From positions 63,380 through 127,379 of the forward strand of contig NZ_HE978512.1 in assembly GCF_000311725.1 (NCBI RefSeq): a stretch of DNA of 64,000 bases, written 5' to 3'. Both the position numbers and the translations under genes were made by a program. The notes under the pieces were generated by a model. That model was not told the DNA's origin. It worked only from the letters and a program-made list of their open reading frames with translations, and did no database searches. This stretch comes from Robertmurraya massiliosenegalensis JC6. GTDB lineage: Bacteria > Bacillota > Bacilli > Bacillales > Cytobacillaceae. Shown piece after piece: positions 34,459 to 47,165 of the stretch (its first letter is position 1; every line of letters starts with the position of its first letter).

Positions 34459-37023
34459 TTATAAAACAATCCTTTGTGGCCATTCGACATCTGGAGCTAA
34501 TGATTTATCGTATTTTTCTACCTGTACATTACAAGAGTTTGCCCCCATATGACCTTGTCCAGTTGGAATTGCACCGTTTAAAATATTGACATTGCCTGCC
34601 TTATCTATCCCTGTTTCCTCATCTAATTCAATCCATGCTCCTTCGCCGAGAGTTACTACTCCTGGCATCATTCCTTCAGTTAAATACACAGGTCGAATAA
34701 CTACTCCGTGCCGACTTGTAATTTTCACAATGTCTCCGTGTTCAATCCCTCTATCCGCTGCATCCTCTTTACTCATAAAAAACTCTTGAGGAAACGCTTC
34801 TCTGAGCCACTGTATATTATCAAATATGGAATGGGATCTTCTTCTATAATGAATTGTGTAAAGTTGTAAAGGAAAATCACCTTTCTTTTTAGCATCCCAA
34901 TCACTAAATGTATCTTCGTACCCTTCTTCAGGTTTATCATATTCTGCAATTGGTGATTTCTCATTCCAACCATAGTTCCCAATTAAATCTGCTAATGTTT
35001 GAGAATATATTTCTATTTTCTTGCTTGGTGTCTCTCTTGGAAATTTTTCTGGTTCCTTTCGATAATCCTCAAATTCTGTAAATCCATAATTATCTCCTGG
35101 AGATCGTTCAACTTGATAAATTCCTCTTTCTTTAAATTCTTTCAAAGTAATTCTTCCAGACTGAGGTTTACCGACTACTCCCCAATCGTTAATATCATTT
35201 TGGGTAATAGTTACTAATGGCTCATAATCTTTACCATCAGCTGTTACAACCATTGCTCCTGCGAGCTGATTAAAAACTGTTTGTTGCTCGGAAAGCGGGT
35301 TAATCTTTTTCTCATCTATTCCTAATCGTTTACCGATCTCTGTTGCGATCCACAAATCATCCTTTGCCTCATGCAACGGTTGAGTAACCTGACTGTTAAA
35401 AATCAATATTTCTCTATTCCCAGTTGTAAAACTTCCGAATCTTTCCCACGGAGTTGTAGCTGGGAGAACAATATCTGCAAATTTGGATTGAGTAGTAAGA
35501 AAATGAGACTGTGATAAAACGAATTCAAGTTTTTCTCTGTGCGCTTTAATCCCTTTAGTCGCTCCCATCTTTTGGTTGAGCGTAGCTCTTGCATCATAAC
35601 AAACCATTTTAATATCAATATCTCTGATATCATTCTTTCCAGCAGTATATTTACCAGTTAAAACAGCATCCCATATTTCATTTTGATTTATGTTTACTTC
35701 TATCGGATTTTCAATCTGATCAATACCATTTGGACCTGCTTTTACAAGTGGTGGACCAGCATTTCCTGCACGATTATGACAACTTAAACCTGTTCCAGCC
35801 CCAGGAATTCCGATATTTCCTGTCATACAAGCTAGAGTAATAAAAGCTTGTGCAGTTTGCTCTGCTCGATGGGTCCTGGATGTTGCTCCACCACATATTA
35901 CTGCAGTAGGTTTTGTTGTTGCATATTCGATAGCTAAAGCTTTAATTTTCTCAGGAGCCACTCCGCAAATTTCAGACGCCCAGTTTGAATCCTTTGGAAC
36001 CCCATCGTACGTACCTAATACATAATCTTGAAAGCTCCCTTTTGGATCAGCCCCTTCAGGCATATTATCCGCATTAAATCCTACTGTACACTTGTTAAGG
36101 AATTCCCAATCAATCGTAGGCCTCTTTTTGTCTTCCATTATAATTTCATAGGCCATACCGATCAGCATAGCTGCATCTGTCGCTGGACGAATAGGGATCC
36201 ATTCATCAGCAAGTACTTGAGCTGAATCAGAGTATTTTGGATCAATAAAAATAAATTTAGCTCCTGCCTTTTTTGCTTGAAGGAAATTATATGTTGGGTT
36301 TCCTCCAGAACTCCATGCTGGATTGGCTCCCCACATGATAATTAACTTGGATTCACGTAATCGAAGTCGGTCATTTCCGGTATTGGAATAACTGTCCGCA
36401 TATGGTCCAACAAGAGTTGGCCCTACATCTACCCAAGTACCCCATGATGTAGATCCCCACGAAGTAGCATGTCCTCCGTAGAGTTTCAGTGTTCTATCTA
36501 ATCCAGAATTCACTTCTCCTAAAATTGAGCTATTTCCGTATGTCTCTTTAATTCTTTTTATTTCATTTGCTGTTAAATCTAGTGCTTCTTCCCAAGAGAG
36601 ACGCACCCATTCATCTTTTCCACGTAGTTCCTTTTTTCCACCACCAGGCTCCCAATTTTTTCTCTTCATAGGATATTTAATTCTATCCACTCCAAATACT
36701 TGCTCTTTTTGAGAACGACCACGCCAGCATGCTCTTTGTTGCGGATAATCCGGGCTATCTGGATGTGTGTCATCTGTTTTTTGTCTTACAACAACCCCAC
36801 CAACAACTAATGCCTTGTTTAAGCAGCGGCCACCACAGTTATGCCAACATGCTGCTGTGATCCATTCCCCTTCCTCTGCTGCCTGTTCAGCTGCACGGGC
36901 TTCGTCAATCTTTTTTAATCCGTATGTGGGGACAACCGCTGCGGTTGTTAATGCAGCTGACCAACCTAAGAAGGATCTGCGACTCATGGAATAATCCATC
37001 GCTTTTTTGATCAAGTTTGACAT
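34459..37023 (-). CDS. dmsA: DMSO reductase-type molybdopterin catalytic subunit with Tat signal
   Basis: This 854-residue exported Mo-bis-MGD oxidoreductase has an N-terminal twin-arginine signal (SRRSFLG, then a hydrophobic stretch). A [4Fe-4S] site is formed by CWHNCGGRC and the later RACWRGRSQ. Later motifs include IIMWGANPAWSSGG and IVLPATTPWERFG, and a C-terminal molydopterin dinucleotide-binding domain with LQLYTIHYRRRSHS. Among Mo enzymes it best fits the DmsA group, but N-oxides, sulfoxides or other acceptors cannot be distinguished by sequence. The start follows GGAGGTGACG. It is part of torD-dmsABC-tatA. Confidence 0.92.
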   Translation of the reverse strand: MSNLIKKAMDYSMSRRSFLGWSAALTTAAVVPTYGLKKIDEARAAEQAAEEGEWITAACWHNCGGRCLNKALVVGGVVVRQKTDDTHPDSPDYPQQRACWRGRSQKEQVFGVDRIKYPMKRKNWEPGGGKKELRGKDEWVRLSWEEALDLTANEIKRIKETYGNSSILGEVNSGLDRTLKLYGGHATSWGSTSWGTWVDVGPTLVGPYADSYSNTGNDRLRLRESKLIIMWGANPAWSSGGNPTYNFLQAKKAGAKFIFIDPKYSDSAQVLADEWIPIRPATDAAMLIGMAYEIIMEDKKRPTIDWEFLNKCTVGFNADNMPEGADPKGSFQDYVLGTYDGVPKDSNWASEICGVAPEKIKALAIEYATTKPTAVICGGATSRTHRAEQTAQAFITLACMTGNIGIPGAGTGLSCHNRAGNAGPPLVKAGPNGIDQIENPIEVNINQNEIWDAVLTGKYTAGKNDIRDIDIKMVCYDARATLNQKMGATKGIKAHREKLEFVLSQSHFLTTQSKFADIVLPATTPWERFGSFTTGNREILIFNSQVTQPLHEAKDDLWIATEIGKRLGIDEKKINPLSEQQTVFNQLAGAMVVTADGKDYEPLVTITQNDINDWGVVGKPQSGRITLKEFKERGIYQVERSPGDNYGFTEFEDYRKEPEKFPRETPSKKIEIYSQTLADLIGNYGWNEKSPIAEYDKPEEGYEDTFSDWDAKKKGDFPLQLYTIHYRRRSHSIFDNIQWLREAFPQEFFMSKEDAADRGIEHGDIVKITSRHGVVIRPVYLTEGMMPGVVTLGEGAWIELDEETGIDKAGNVNILNGAIPTGQGHMGANSCNVQVEKYDKSLAPDVEWPQRIVL

Positions 37024-37052
37024 TTCGTCACCTCCAATAATGTTAAAACTCT

Positions 37053-37730
37053 CTAGTTTTTAATGGTTACAAGCTCCTCCAGACAAACCTTATCTATTTC
37101 CAAAAATCCCTGAAGGATTTTAACCATTCCTTTGTAAAAATCAAATTGAGCGTGTTGAACAATCTTTTCCTTTAAAATAGGCACCCATTTCAATAGGTGT
37201 TCTTCAATAAATCGAATTTGATCGATGATCATTTCTGTTGGAAACTCTTCCTCTTCTATCTTTGTCATCGTTAATTCATTTAGTTGATAGAGAAAATCGA
37301 GTTCATAACCTAAGTGATCATCTGCTTCCTTTCCAAATTGAGCTGGGAGAAAACAGTATTTTAAGTAAGCTTGACGTACTATCAACGTTTCTTTTTGAAA
37401 TAATAGTCGCTCTTCGTTTAAATAAGCGGATTCCCAAAGGGGCGCTGGTAATTCATATGGACCAATAAACATTTTCGTGTAATCCCAATGCAATGAATCA
37501 AAGACCTCATCCAAATCATGCTGGGCAAGAAAGATAGAAATATCAGTTACTCCCTCTTGAATTAAAGCGTTTTCTTGTTTAAAAGGAAAAGAACCAATAT
37601 ACCCTCCTTGTAATGACCTTAATAGTTGTCTATTAGGTTCTTCGAGAAAAAATCGTCTTAGTAAATCGTAAGCACTTGACCTTAAATGAAAATAGTTATT
37701 TACTAACATGTGCTGCTCTTGCACAACCAT
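37053..37730 (-). CDS. TorD/DmsD-family redox enzyme maturation chaperone
   Basis: This 225-residue all-helical cytoplasmic chaperone binds the Tat signal and helps insert the Mo cofactor into DmsA-type enzymes. The family is recognised by the N-terminal AYDLLRRFFLEEPN, the central DYTKMFIGPYELPAPLWESAY motif and FCFLP-like helices. It is the first gene of the dms operon, 29 bases before dmsA. AGGAGGTG is eight bases before the ATG. A perfect FNR-type palindrome lies between 37751 and 37766. Confidence 0.88.
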   Translation of the reverse strand: MVVQEQHMLVNNYFHLRSSAYDLLRRFFLEEPNRQLLRSLQGGYIGSFPFKQENALIQEGVTDISIFLAQHDLDEVFDSLHWDYTKMFIGPYELPAPLWESAYLNEERLLFQKETLIVRQAYLKYCFLPAQFGKEADDHLGYELDFLYQLNELTMTKIEEEEFPTEMIIDQIRFIEEHLLKWVPILKEKIVQHAQFDFYKGMVKILQGFLEIDKVCLEELVTIKN

Positions 37731-37750
37731 TGATCATACACCTCCTGTTT

Positions 37751-37766
37751 TGTGATTATTTTCACA
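37751..37766. promoter_or_regulatory. Perfect FNR/CRP-type palindrome TGTGATTATTTTCACA
   Basis: It matches the Bacillus Fnr consensus TGTGA-N6-TCACA exactly. Its centre lies about 28 bases before the torD-like start codon, closer than a classical -41.5 activator site would allow for a leader including the ribosome binding site. It may repress, or the transcript may start unusually close. The target operon is anaerobic, so Fnr control is plausible. Confidence 0.6.
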
Positions 37767-37807
37767 TAAATGTGTAGAAAATTAGGTAATTTTGTATCAT
37801 CTTGTAA

Positions 37808-37852
37808 CTACACTCTCATTCTATCGAAAGGATTATCCTTTTAGGAGTGTAG
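37808..37852 (-). other. Nested hairpin in the dms upstream region
   Basis: CTACACTC (37808-37815) pairs with GAGTGTAG (37845-37852) and encloses AAAGGAT/ATCCTTT (37827-37841). A further TCACC/GGTGA hairpin lies at about 37899-37914. If the dms transcript begins farther upstream these form a structured leader. No known riboswitch is recognised. The 37731-38020 gap holds no gene. Confidence 0.45.
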
Positions 37853-37989
37853 AGATATACAGACTTCTATCTACCACTTTGTGAAGCAATAACAGTGTCA
37901 CCCTTAGATAGGTGAATAAACTTTGAATGTTTACATTCTTTCTAACTTAATTTCTAGTATTAACAGTTAACCATTCTCAACAAAAGCAC

Positions 37990-38019
37990 AAAAAAACCTT
38001 GCTTATGTTTCAGCAAGGT
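37990..38019 (-). terminator. Terminator of the PucR-type regulator
   Basis: ACCTTGCT pairs with AGCAAGGT; on the minus strand it is followed by TTTTTTTGTG. Confidence 0.85.
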
Positions 38020-38020
38020 A

Positions 38021-39526
38021 TTACATATTTAAAAAGGATAGTATTCTCGTCGCTATCGTAAGATTCATATATTCTTCTGGTTCTTGTAAATGAGTACCTG
38101 TAATTTCTTCAATCTTTTTGATTCGGTTTCTTAATGTGTTTGGATGAATAAACAATGCATCTGATGCTTCCGTTATTTTCCCCTCATATTGAATATACAC
38201 TTGTAGCGTTTTTATATACTCAGTTCCATTACTCTCATCAGCACATATTAATTCGGATAAATACTCCTGACTGAAATCAAAGAGAAGTTCATGATGTAGA
38301 TGAATGAGTAAATGAAGAATCCCTAAATCTCGAATATGAAAAATAAATTTGTCTTCAAACCACCTTTGACCAAATTTTAATGCTAATTTAGCTTCTTGAT
38401 AGCTTTTATTTAAATAAATCGTATCCTCATACCATTTTCCAATTCCAATCGTAAATTGAAATTGCCTCCACTTCATTGTGAGATCTTTATGTAAGATCTC
38501 TGCTTTTTCCACAATAGCCGTTTTCCTTTCATTTAGGGGGAGCCTTTCTTGATCTTCGACTAATATAATAATTTGTTCTTGAAATTGAAATGGAATAATT
38601 TGATTTTTACTAATTTGCAAGTCGTCCACAATTTGATCAAGACAATCTATTTCCGATAGAGAAGAGTCCGAAAAAGCAGTATTAATGACGAGCAAATAAT
38701 GAGGCCTTTCTAAATTCCACCCCCAAGCTTTTCCTTGTCTGATCATTTCTTTCTTCGATTCAAATTTATGATATAAAAGATCATAAATAAAATGTTCCTT
38801 CATTTTTTCTTGCAACTCTATGTATCTGCTTTCCTTTTGAATATAGAGAGCGGTCAAAGCTGCTAATCGATCGAGCATCTGTCTTTGCCACATAGCTAAT
38901 TCACCTGAAGCAAGGAGCGTTTGTCTGGAAGATTCGTTTAAATGAATATAATGGGGGGTAAAAATCCCCTCTTCATTTTCGCTAAAACGGCGAGTATTGA
39001 GCCAGCGATTTGCCTCTTGTTGTACTTCCTTTGTTGCAGTTTGCCAGATAATCTGATTCATTTCATTCAAATATAGAAGCGGGGTATTTAATCCTTTCGA
39101 GAGCTCTGTCGCCAATTGAACAAATCCTTTTTCTTCATATCCTATCAATTCTAAACTTAATTGACTGTAGGAGGGTTGATACTCCGTCATCTTAGATAAA
39201 TTGCTCTCAAATACTTGTATAAGAGGTACTTGACATTCCTCAAAAAGTTGGATCGTGTCTTCATCTATAACTATTTTTTCAAGACAACATAATACAATCC
39301 CAACTAAATGGGGATCTTGAAGTAGCTGTTCCGTTATATTTCTATCATTTATTTTATTCCAATCTTTCACATCTGTTAGCACTAAAAGCGTCGGGACTTG
39401 TAATGAATGCTTTGGAATAGCTTCTAATCTCCGTTCATAGCTAATTTCCTTTCTAGGGATTGAGGTAAAAAAAGATAGCTGATGAATAGGCGTCGTGAGC
39501 AATATATGTTGAATAGAATCTTTCAT
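38021..39526 (-). CDS. PucR-family transcriptional regulator
   Basis: This 501-residue cytoplasmic regulator has an N-terminal ligand-sensing region (about 1-130, PucR_1-like), a central GGDEF-like or CdaR fold (about 260-400) and a C-terminal PucR helix-turn-helix with IHPNTLRNRIKKIEEITG. PucR proteins regulate purine or other catabolic genes and are often activated by a small molecule. It is co-transcribed with the ferredoxin gene (two bases apart) and faces the dms operon promoter region, so control of the molybdoenzymes is likely but unproven. The start at 39526 has GAAGGGTG upstream. Confidence 0.83.
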   Translation of the reverse strand: MKDSIQHILLTTPIHQLSFFTSIPRKEISYERRLEAIPKHSLQVPTLLVLTDVKDWNKINDRNITEQLLQDPHLVGIVLCCLEKIVIDEDTIQLFEECQVPLIQVFESNLSKMTEYQPSYSQLSLELIGYEEKGFVQLATELSKGLNTPLLYLNEMNQIIWQTATKEVQQEANRWLNTRRFSENEEGIFTPHYIHLNESSRQTLLASGELAMWQRQMLDRLAALTALYIQKESRYIELQEKMKEHFIYDLLYHKFESKKEMIRQGKAWGWNLERPHYLLVINTAFSDSSLSEIDCLDQIVDDLQISKNQIIPFQFQEQIIILVEDQERLPLNERKTAIVEKAEILHKDLTMKWRQFQFTIGIGKWYEDTIYLNKSYQEAKLALKFGQRWFEDKFIFHIRDLGILHLLIHLHHELLFDFSQEYLSELICADESNGTEYIKTLQVYIQYEGKITEASDALFIHPNTLRNRIKKIEEITGTHLQEPEEYMNLTIATRILSFLNM

Positions 39527-39528
39527 TA

Positions 39529-40086
39529 TTAACACCCTTCTCGTAAAAAAACGATTCCATTTTGTTTTTCTTTAATAAAAATTGAGGGTTTTGTGTAACT
39601 TGCAAGTGGAAAACCCGATTGAATCAGCAAGGTGGTATTTATAGTATCTGGATTCATTTTGATTATATTTAGTGCCCCAGTTACACAAGCCTCCACACAA
39701 ATTGGCTTCAAACCTTCATCAATGCGCTCTACACAGAAGTTGCACTTATCTGCTCTATTCGTTTTCGGATTTAATTTAGGTGCTTGAAACGGGCATGTCG
39801 TAATACAACGATTACAAGATTTACAATGGATAGAATTATGAACAACAATTCCATCGTGTCGTTTATAGAAATTATTTTCTGGACAAACATAGATGCACAG
39901 GGGATTACTACAATGACCGCATGATAACGATACACTAATAGAATTAGCGGAATTTTTCATATCAATCGTTACTACATTTCTACGATGAATTTCGGTGAGC
40001 CCATAGTATTCATTACAGGCCATTTCACATGATTTGCAATTGATACATCTATTCACATCAATGTAAAACATAAATTGTTCTGCCAT
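39529..40086 (-). CDS. Four-cluster ferredoxin-type electron transfer subunit
   Basis: This 185-residue protein has DmsB/HycB-like Cys groups: CINCKSCEMACNEY, CGHCSNPLCIYVCP, CKSCNRCITTCPF and CNFCVERIDEGLKPICVEAC. It probably carries four [4Fe-4S] clusters. It is divergent from a molybdopterin oxidoreductase lacking a Tat signal, so together they could form a cytoplasmic Mo/FeS enzyme. An inverted repeat GACAC/GTGTC (40092-40110) flanks its ribosome binding site. The start at 40086 is ATG; a GTG directly before it is less likely. Confidence 0.88.
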   Translation of the reverse strand: MAEQFMFYIDVNRCINCKSCEMACNEYYGLTEIHRRNVVTIDMKNSANSISVSLSCGHCSNPLCIYVCPENNFYKRHDGIVVHNSIHCKSCNRCITTCPFQAPKLNPKTNRADKCNFCVERIDEGLKPICVEACVTGALNIIKMNPDTINTTLLIQSGFPLASYTKPSIFIKEKQNGIVFLREGC

Positions 40087-40236
40087 CACAAGACACTTCC
40101 TTATTGTGTCAATTTTTCTACAATGATAGGGATCTATATATGGGCCTTTACTTAATAGTTTATATTACAATTAAAGGAAAGAAAGAAAATGGACTGACAA
40201 TCCTATAAACTTTATTGCTGATAGGGGGAAGTATAG

Positions 40237-42252
40237 ATGCGTATGGCAACACACCATTTTAAAAATGTTTGTCCTCGAAATTGCTATAGCTCTTGCACGA
40301 TGATTTCAGAAGTCGAAAATAATCAGCTTATTCATATTTCTGGAGACACTAGTCATCCATATACAAAGGGGAAGCTCTGTGCAAAAGGGTATACCTATGG
40401 AGAAAAAAATCATCATCCTAGTCGACTAAAGTTCCCTTATTATCAAGAAGTCAAAGGTTCAGGAAAATTTAAACAAATCACATGGGAAAAAGCTTTTGAA
40501 CTAATTTTATGTGAAATAATGAGCATACATGAACGCTATGAAAACTTCCTTCCTATTGGCCTTTATAAGTATACTGGTAACTTAGGTGTACAACATTTTG
40601 TGGCAGAACAGTTTTTTTCCAGTATCGGTGAGACAACGAAAATTGTAGGTTCTCCTTGTGCATCTGCAGGTTTTGAAGCAATTCAATATGACATGGGTAG
40701 CGCCAAAATGTCTGATCCATCACAGCTTAAAGAGGCTAAGATGATCATCCTTTGGGGCTCGAATCCTGCTGTCACGAATATACACCTCATTCCGTTTATC
40801 TTGGAAGCTAAAGATAAGGGAGCAAAGATCGTCGTCATTGACCCTCTTTTTACGAAAACAGCAGAACTAGCTGATATGTATATCCAGCTTTGTCCTAGCA
40901 CTGATGGCGCTCTCTCAAACGTTTTACTCAAACGTTTATACGAATCTGATGCTTTAGATAAGGCATTTCTTGCTCAACATTCTTTTGGATTTGATCATTT
41001 TTATGAGTGGATTGATCAAATGGATCTGCAAGAATATTTGCAGATTTGCGGAATTGCTGAAAGCTCCCTTGAATTGTTGTTAACTTGGATAATAGAAGCT
41101 GGAACGGTCGCTCATCTAATTGGAATCGGATTACAACGTCATAGTAATGGCGGACAAAATATACGCGCCATCCAGGCATTAGCAGCTGCCCATGGTGATA
41201 TTGGAACATATGCTGGCGGGATCTTTTTTGGACGTGGAGACACGATGAAGTTTACGAACCAACAAGAAACATCAAATCGGGACATCGATATGAATAAATG
41301 GATTACACAAGGTCAACCAACCCTTGAGATGATGTGGATTAGCTGTAGAAACCCTTTAACACAGGATCCAAATCCTCGTTTAATACAAGAACATCTTATG
41401 AAGATCCCATTTGTAGTGACCGTTGAGCAATTTATGACACCAACAGCAGCCATGTCCAATCTTGTTTTACCTACTACCACCCATTTTGAGGAACATGATA
41501 TTGTAACGAATTTTTGGCATGACAAAATAGCCTTTAATGAGAAAGCCCTTCCTCCGTATTATGAAAGTCGGAGTGAGTGGAATATTATGAACGAACTTGC
41601 AATTCGTTTAAAGCAATTCGATGAGGAATTATGTTCTTTTCCGATCTATAGTTCAGAAGAGGAATATTTAAATAAGCAATTTAATCAAGAAATTTTTGAG
41701 CATCATAAGATTCGGAAGTGTTCGGATTTACGAAAAAAATCTATACCGAATATGAAGGAAACCACTGCTTGGAGGGACAAAACTTTTGAGACAAAAACAG
41801 GGAGATACCACTTTTATTCAGTGGAGGCAAAGAAGAATGGATTCTCAGCCATTCCGAAATTCACTTCAGGAAAGTCTCCGACAGTGGAGCACCCTTTCTG
41901 GCTTCTTACTCCACACCATCCATATACCATTAACTCACAATCATTTTCGATTGATTTAACCGATGATGGCGAAGCTTTTGTTGGCATTCATCCAAAAGTA
42001 GCGAAAATGCTTAATATTTATAATGGAGAAGTCGTTCAAGTGTATAATTCACAGGATACACTCGAAATTAAAGCGGTCTATAGTGCCCAAGTTCCCGAAG
42101 ATATTCTTTTAATTTATCAGGGCTGGTACCAACGTTCACAAATTATTGTCAACCGCTTAATTCCTGTTTTGGAGACAGATATGGGAGAGAATGTTTCTGG
42201 TGCAAAAGGAATTGCTTATTACGATACATTTGTAAATATTAGTAAAATGTGA
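40237..42252 (+). CDS. Cytoplasmic molybdopterin oxidoreductase (DMSO reductase superfamily)
   Basis: This 671-residue enzyme lacks a signal peptide. The N-terminal [4Fe-4S] motif is CPRNCYSSC followed by KGKLCAKG. Molybdopterin-binding stretches include IILWGSNPAVT, IDPLFTKTAELAD and SNLVLPTTTHFEEHD, with GSPCASAG as a candidate region for the Mo ligand. The C-terminus (WLLTPHHPYTINSQS) is the dinucleotide-binding domain. It resembles the short Mo oxidoreductases next to DmsB-like proteins. The substrate is unknown. GGGGGAAG precedes the ATG. It probably works with the divergent ferredoxin. Confidence 0.88.
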   Translation: MRMATHHFKNVCPRNCYSSCTMISEVENNQLIHISGDTSHPYTKGKLCAKGYTYGEKNHHPSRLKFPYYQEVKGSGKFKQITWEKAFELILCEIMSIHERYENFLPIGLYKYTGNLGVQHFVAEQFFSSIGETTKIVGSPCASAGFEAIQYDMGSAKMSDPSQLKEAKMIILWGSNPAVTNIHLIPFILEAKDKGAKIVVIDPLFTKTAELADMYIQLCPSTDGALSNVLLKRLYESDALDKAFLAQHSFGFDHFYEWIDQMDLQEYLQICGIAESSLELLLTWIIEAGTVAHLIGIGLQRHSNGGQNIRAIQALAAAHGDIGTYAGGIFFGRGDTMKFTNQQETSNRDIDMNKWITQGQPTLEMMWISCRNPLTQDPNPRLIQEHLMKIPFVVTVEQFMTPTAAMSNLVLPTTTHFEEHDIVTNFWHDKIAFNEKALPPYYESRSEWNIMNELAIRLKQFDEELCSFPIYSSEEEYLNKQFNQEIFEHHKIRKCSDLRKKSIPNMKETTAWRDKTFETKTGRYHFYSVEAKKNGFSAIPKFTSGKSPTVEHPFWLLTPHHPYTINSQSFSIDLTDDGEAFVGIHPKVAKMLNIYNGEVVQVYNSQDTLEIKAVYSAQVPEDILLIYQGWYQRSQIIVNRLIPVLETDMGENVSGAKGIAYYDTFVNISKM

Positions 42253-42303
42253 AGGAATTGCCGAGCATTTCTCGAATTAATTGAGTAGAAAGGAGTGTTG
42301 CCC

Positions 42304-43266
42304 TTGCATATGAAAGAATTATCAATTCCGGATAAAGTCTTGTCTCTTGAATGCCTGCTGCGGAGACTTCCCGAAACCCATCCACGATATCCTGAGGTTC
42401 AAGCAGATTATGCACGTTTTTTAAAAGGATATCGTGGGGAAAAAGCAGTTAAGTATTATCTTGATTTTTTATCTGATAAAAAGTACTGCCTCTTTCATTC
42501 CCTTCGTCTCCCTAGCGGTAAATATCATTTTCAAGTGGATTACCTTATTATTACGTCCCGCTACGCCTTAATCCTCGAATGCAAAAACTTCTTCGGAACC
42601 CTATTTTTCGACGAAACCTTTAATCAAATGATCCGTACAGCCAATGAAAAAGAAGAAGGATTCCAGGATCCTATTTCCCAAGCAAAGTGGCACCAGCAGC
42701 AATTAAAGAATTGGCTTCATTCTCATCACATCTCCCTCCCCATTGACTATTTCGTCGTCATCAGTAACCCTTCCACCATTGTGAAAACAACTCCTCAAAA
42801 CCGACAAGCCTTAAAAAAAGTAATCCATGGGCACAGTTTGCTAAATAAGATTGCAGAAATGGACCAAATGTACAGAACTGAAATACTCGATTCTAGAGGT
42901 ATGCGAAAAATAAACAAACAATTGATGAGGAGCCATGTGGAGGAGAAATTCGATGCATTAGGGAAATATAGCTTGAAGACAAATCAGATTTTAACTGGGG
43001 TACAATGCCCCGAATGTGGTCAGATCCCCATGATTAGACACCGTGGAAAATGGTTTTGTAGTTCCTGTGGTGTGAAAGACAAAAATGCACACGCTTCGGC
43101 AGTTCAGGATTACTTTCATTTAGTGAATGAGACCATTACAAACAAACAATTTCGGGATTTCGTGCATTTGGAATCCGAGGATACTGCAAAAAGACTATTA
43201 AATGCGATAAACTTACCAACAATAGGTACGAACAAAGGCAGAAAGTACCTAAAACCTAGGGGTTGA
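42304..43266 (+). CDS. NERD-domain protein with C-terminal zinc ribbon
   Basis: This protein of about 320 residues has a NERD (nuclease-related) domain at about 40-165, with RGEKAVKYYLDFL, FQVDYLIITSRYALILECKNFFG and the nuclease-like D...ExK pattern. A C-terminal zinc ribbon (CPECG...CSSCG) follows. NERD proteins are suspected nucleases or DNA-processing factors. The start is uncertain: AGGAG is well spaced to a TTG at 42304, while an ATG at 42310 is also possible. It follows the Mo enzyme gene on the same strand by about 50 bases. Biological role unknown. Confidence 0.75.
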   Translation: MHMKELSIPDKVLSLECLLRRLPETHPRYPEVQADYARFLKGYRGEKAVKYYLDFLSDKKYCLFHSLRLPSGKYHFQVDYLIITSRYALILECKNFFGTLFFDETFNQMIRTANEKEEGFQDPISQAKWHQQQLKNWLHSHHISLPIDYFVVISNPSTIVKTTPQNRQALKKVIHGHSLLNKIAEMDQMYRTEILDSRGMRKINKQLMRSHVEEKFDALGKYSLKTNQILTGVQCPECGQIPMIRHRGKWFCSSCGVKDKNAHASAVQDYFHLVNETITNKQFRDFVHLESEDTAKRLLNAINLPTIGTNKGRKYLKPRG

Positions 43267-43278
43267 TTTCTACACAAG

Positions 43279-43395
43279 GGATATATCGGCGGTTTTTAAG
43301 ATATATCGGCGAAAATTTGATTATATCGGCGTTTTTTCAATTATATCGGCGAAAATCAAATTATATCGGCGAAAAATCAAATATATCGGCGAAAC
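43279..43395. repeat. Six-unit TATATCGGCG array with exact 20-nt period
   Basis: TATATCGGC begins at about 43281, 43301, 43321, 43341, 43361 and 43381. Each 10-base core is followed by a variable AT-rich spacer of about ten bases. It is the inverse of the array at 25951-26086. A small open frame can be drawn through it (43263-43517) but its protein is just the repeat read out, so no gene is called. Confidence 0.9.
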
Positions 43396-43423
43396 GCCAA
43401 ACTTGCACCAAACAAAACCCACC

Positions 43424-43458
43424 AAAAAAAGGCGGTCCCCCACAAAAGGGGGACCGCC
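43424..43458 (-). terminator. Terminator of the glycolytic operon
   Basis: GGCGGTCCCC pairs with GGGGACCGCC; the minus strand continues with TTTTTTT. It lies directly after eno. Confidence 0.9.
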
Positions 43459-43473
43459 TCACCAAAATTTCTC

Positions 43474-47083
<3,610 letters not shown>

Positions 47084-47165
47084 TCATCCTTTCTACTTAT
47101 TGGCTATTTTCATAAATTAGCCGTTTTTTATCGTTGTTTCAGCTCTGTTTTGAACAAGAGCCTTC

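Noticed and set aside
37780-37980. Molybdenum cofactor riboswitch before the dms operon
   Set aside because: The hairpins do not match the known Moco motif; left as an unassigned structured leader.
43279-43395. CRISPR-like array
   Set aside because: Units are only about 20 nt with a 10-base core, no 20-40-nt repeat and unique spacer, and no cas genes nearby; the same repeat is found at 25951-26086.
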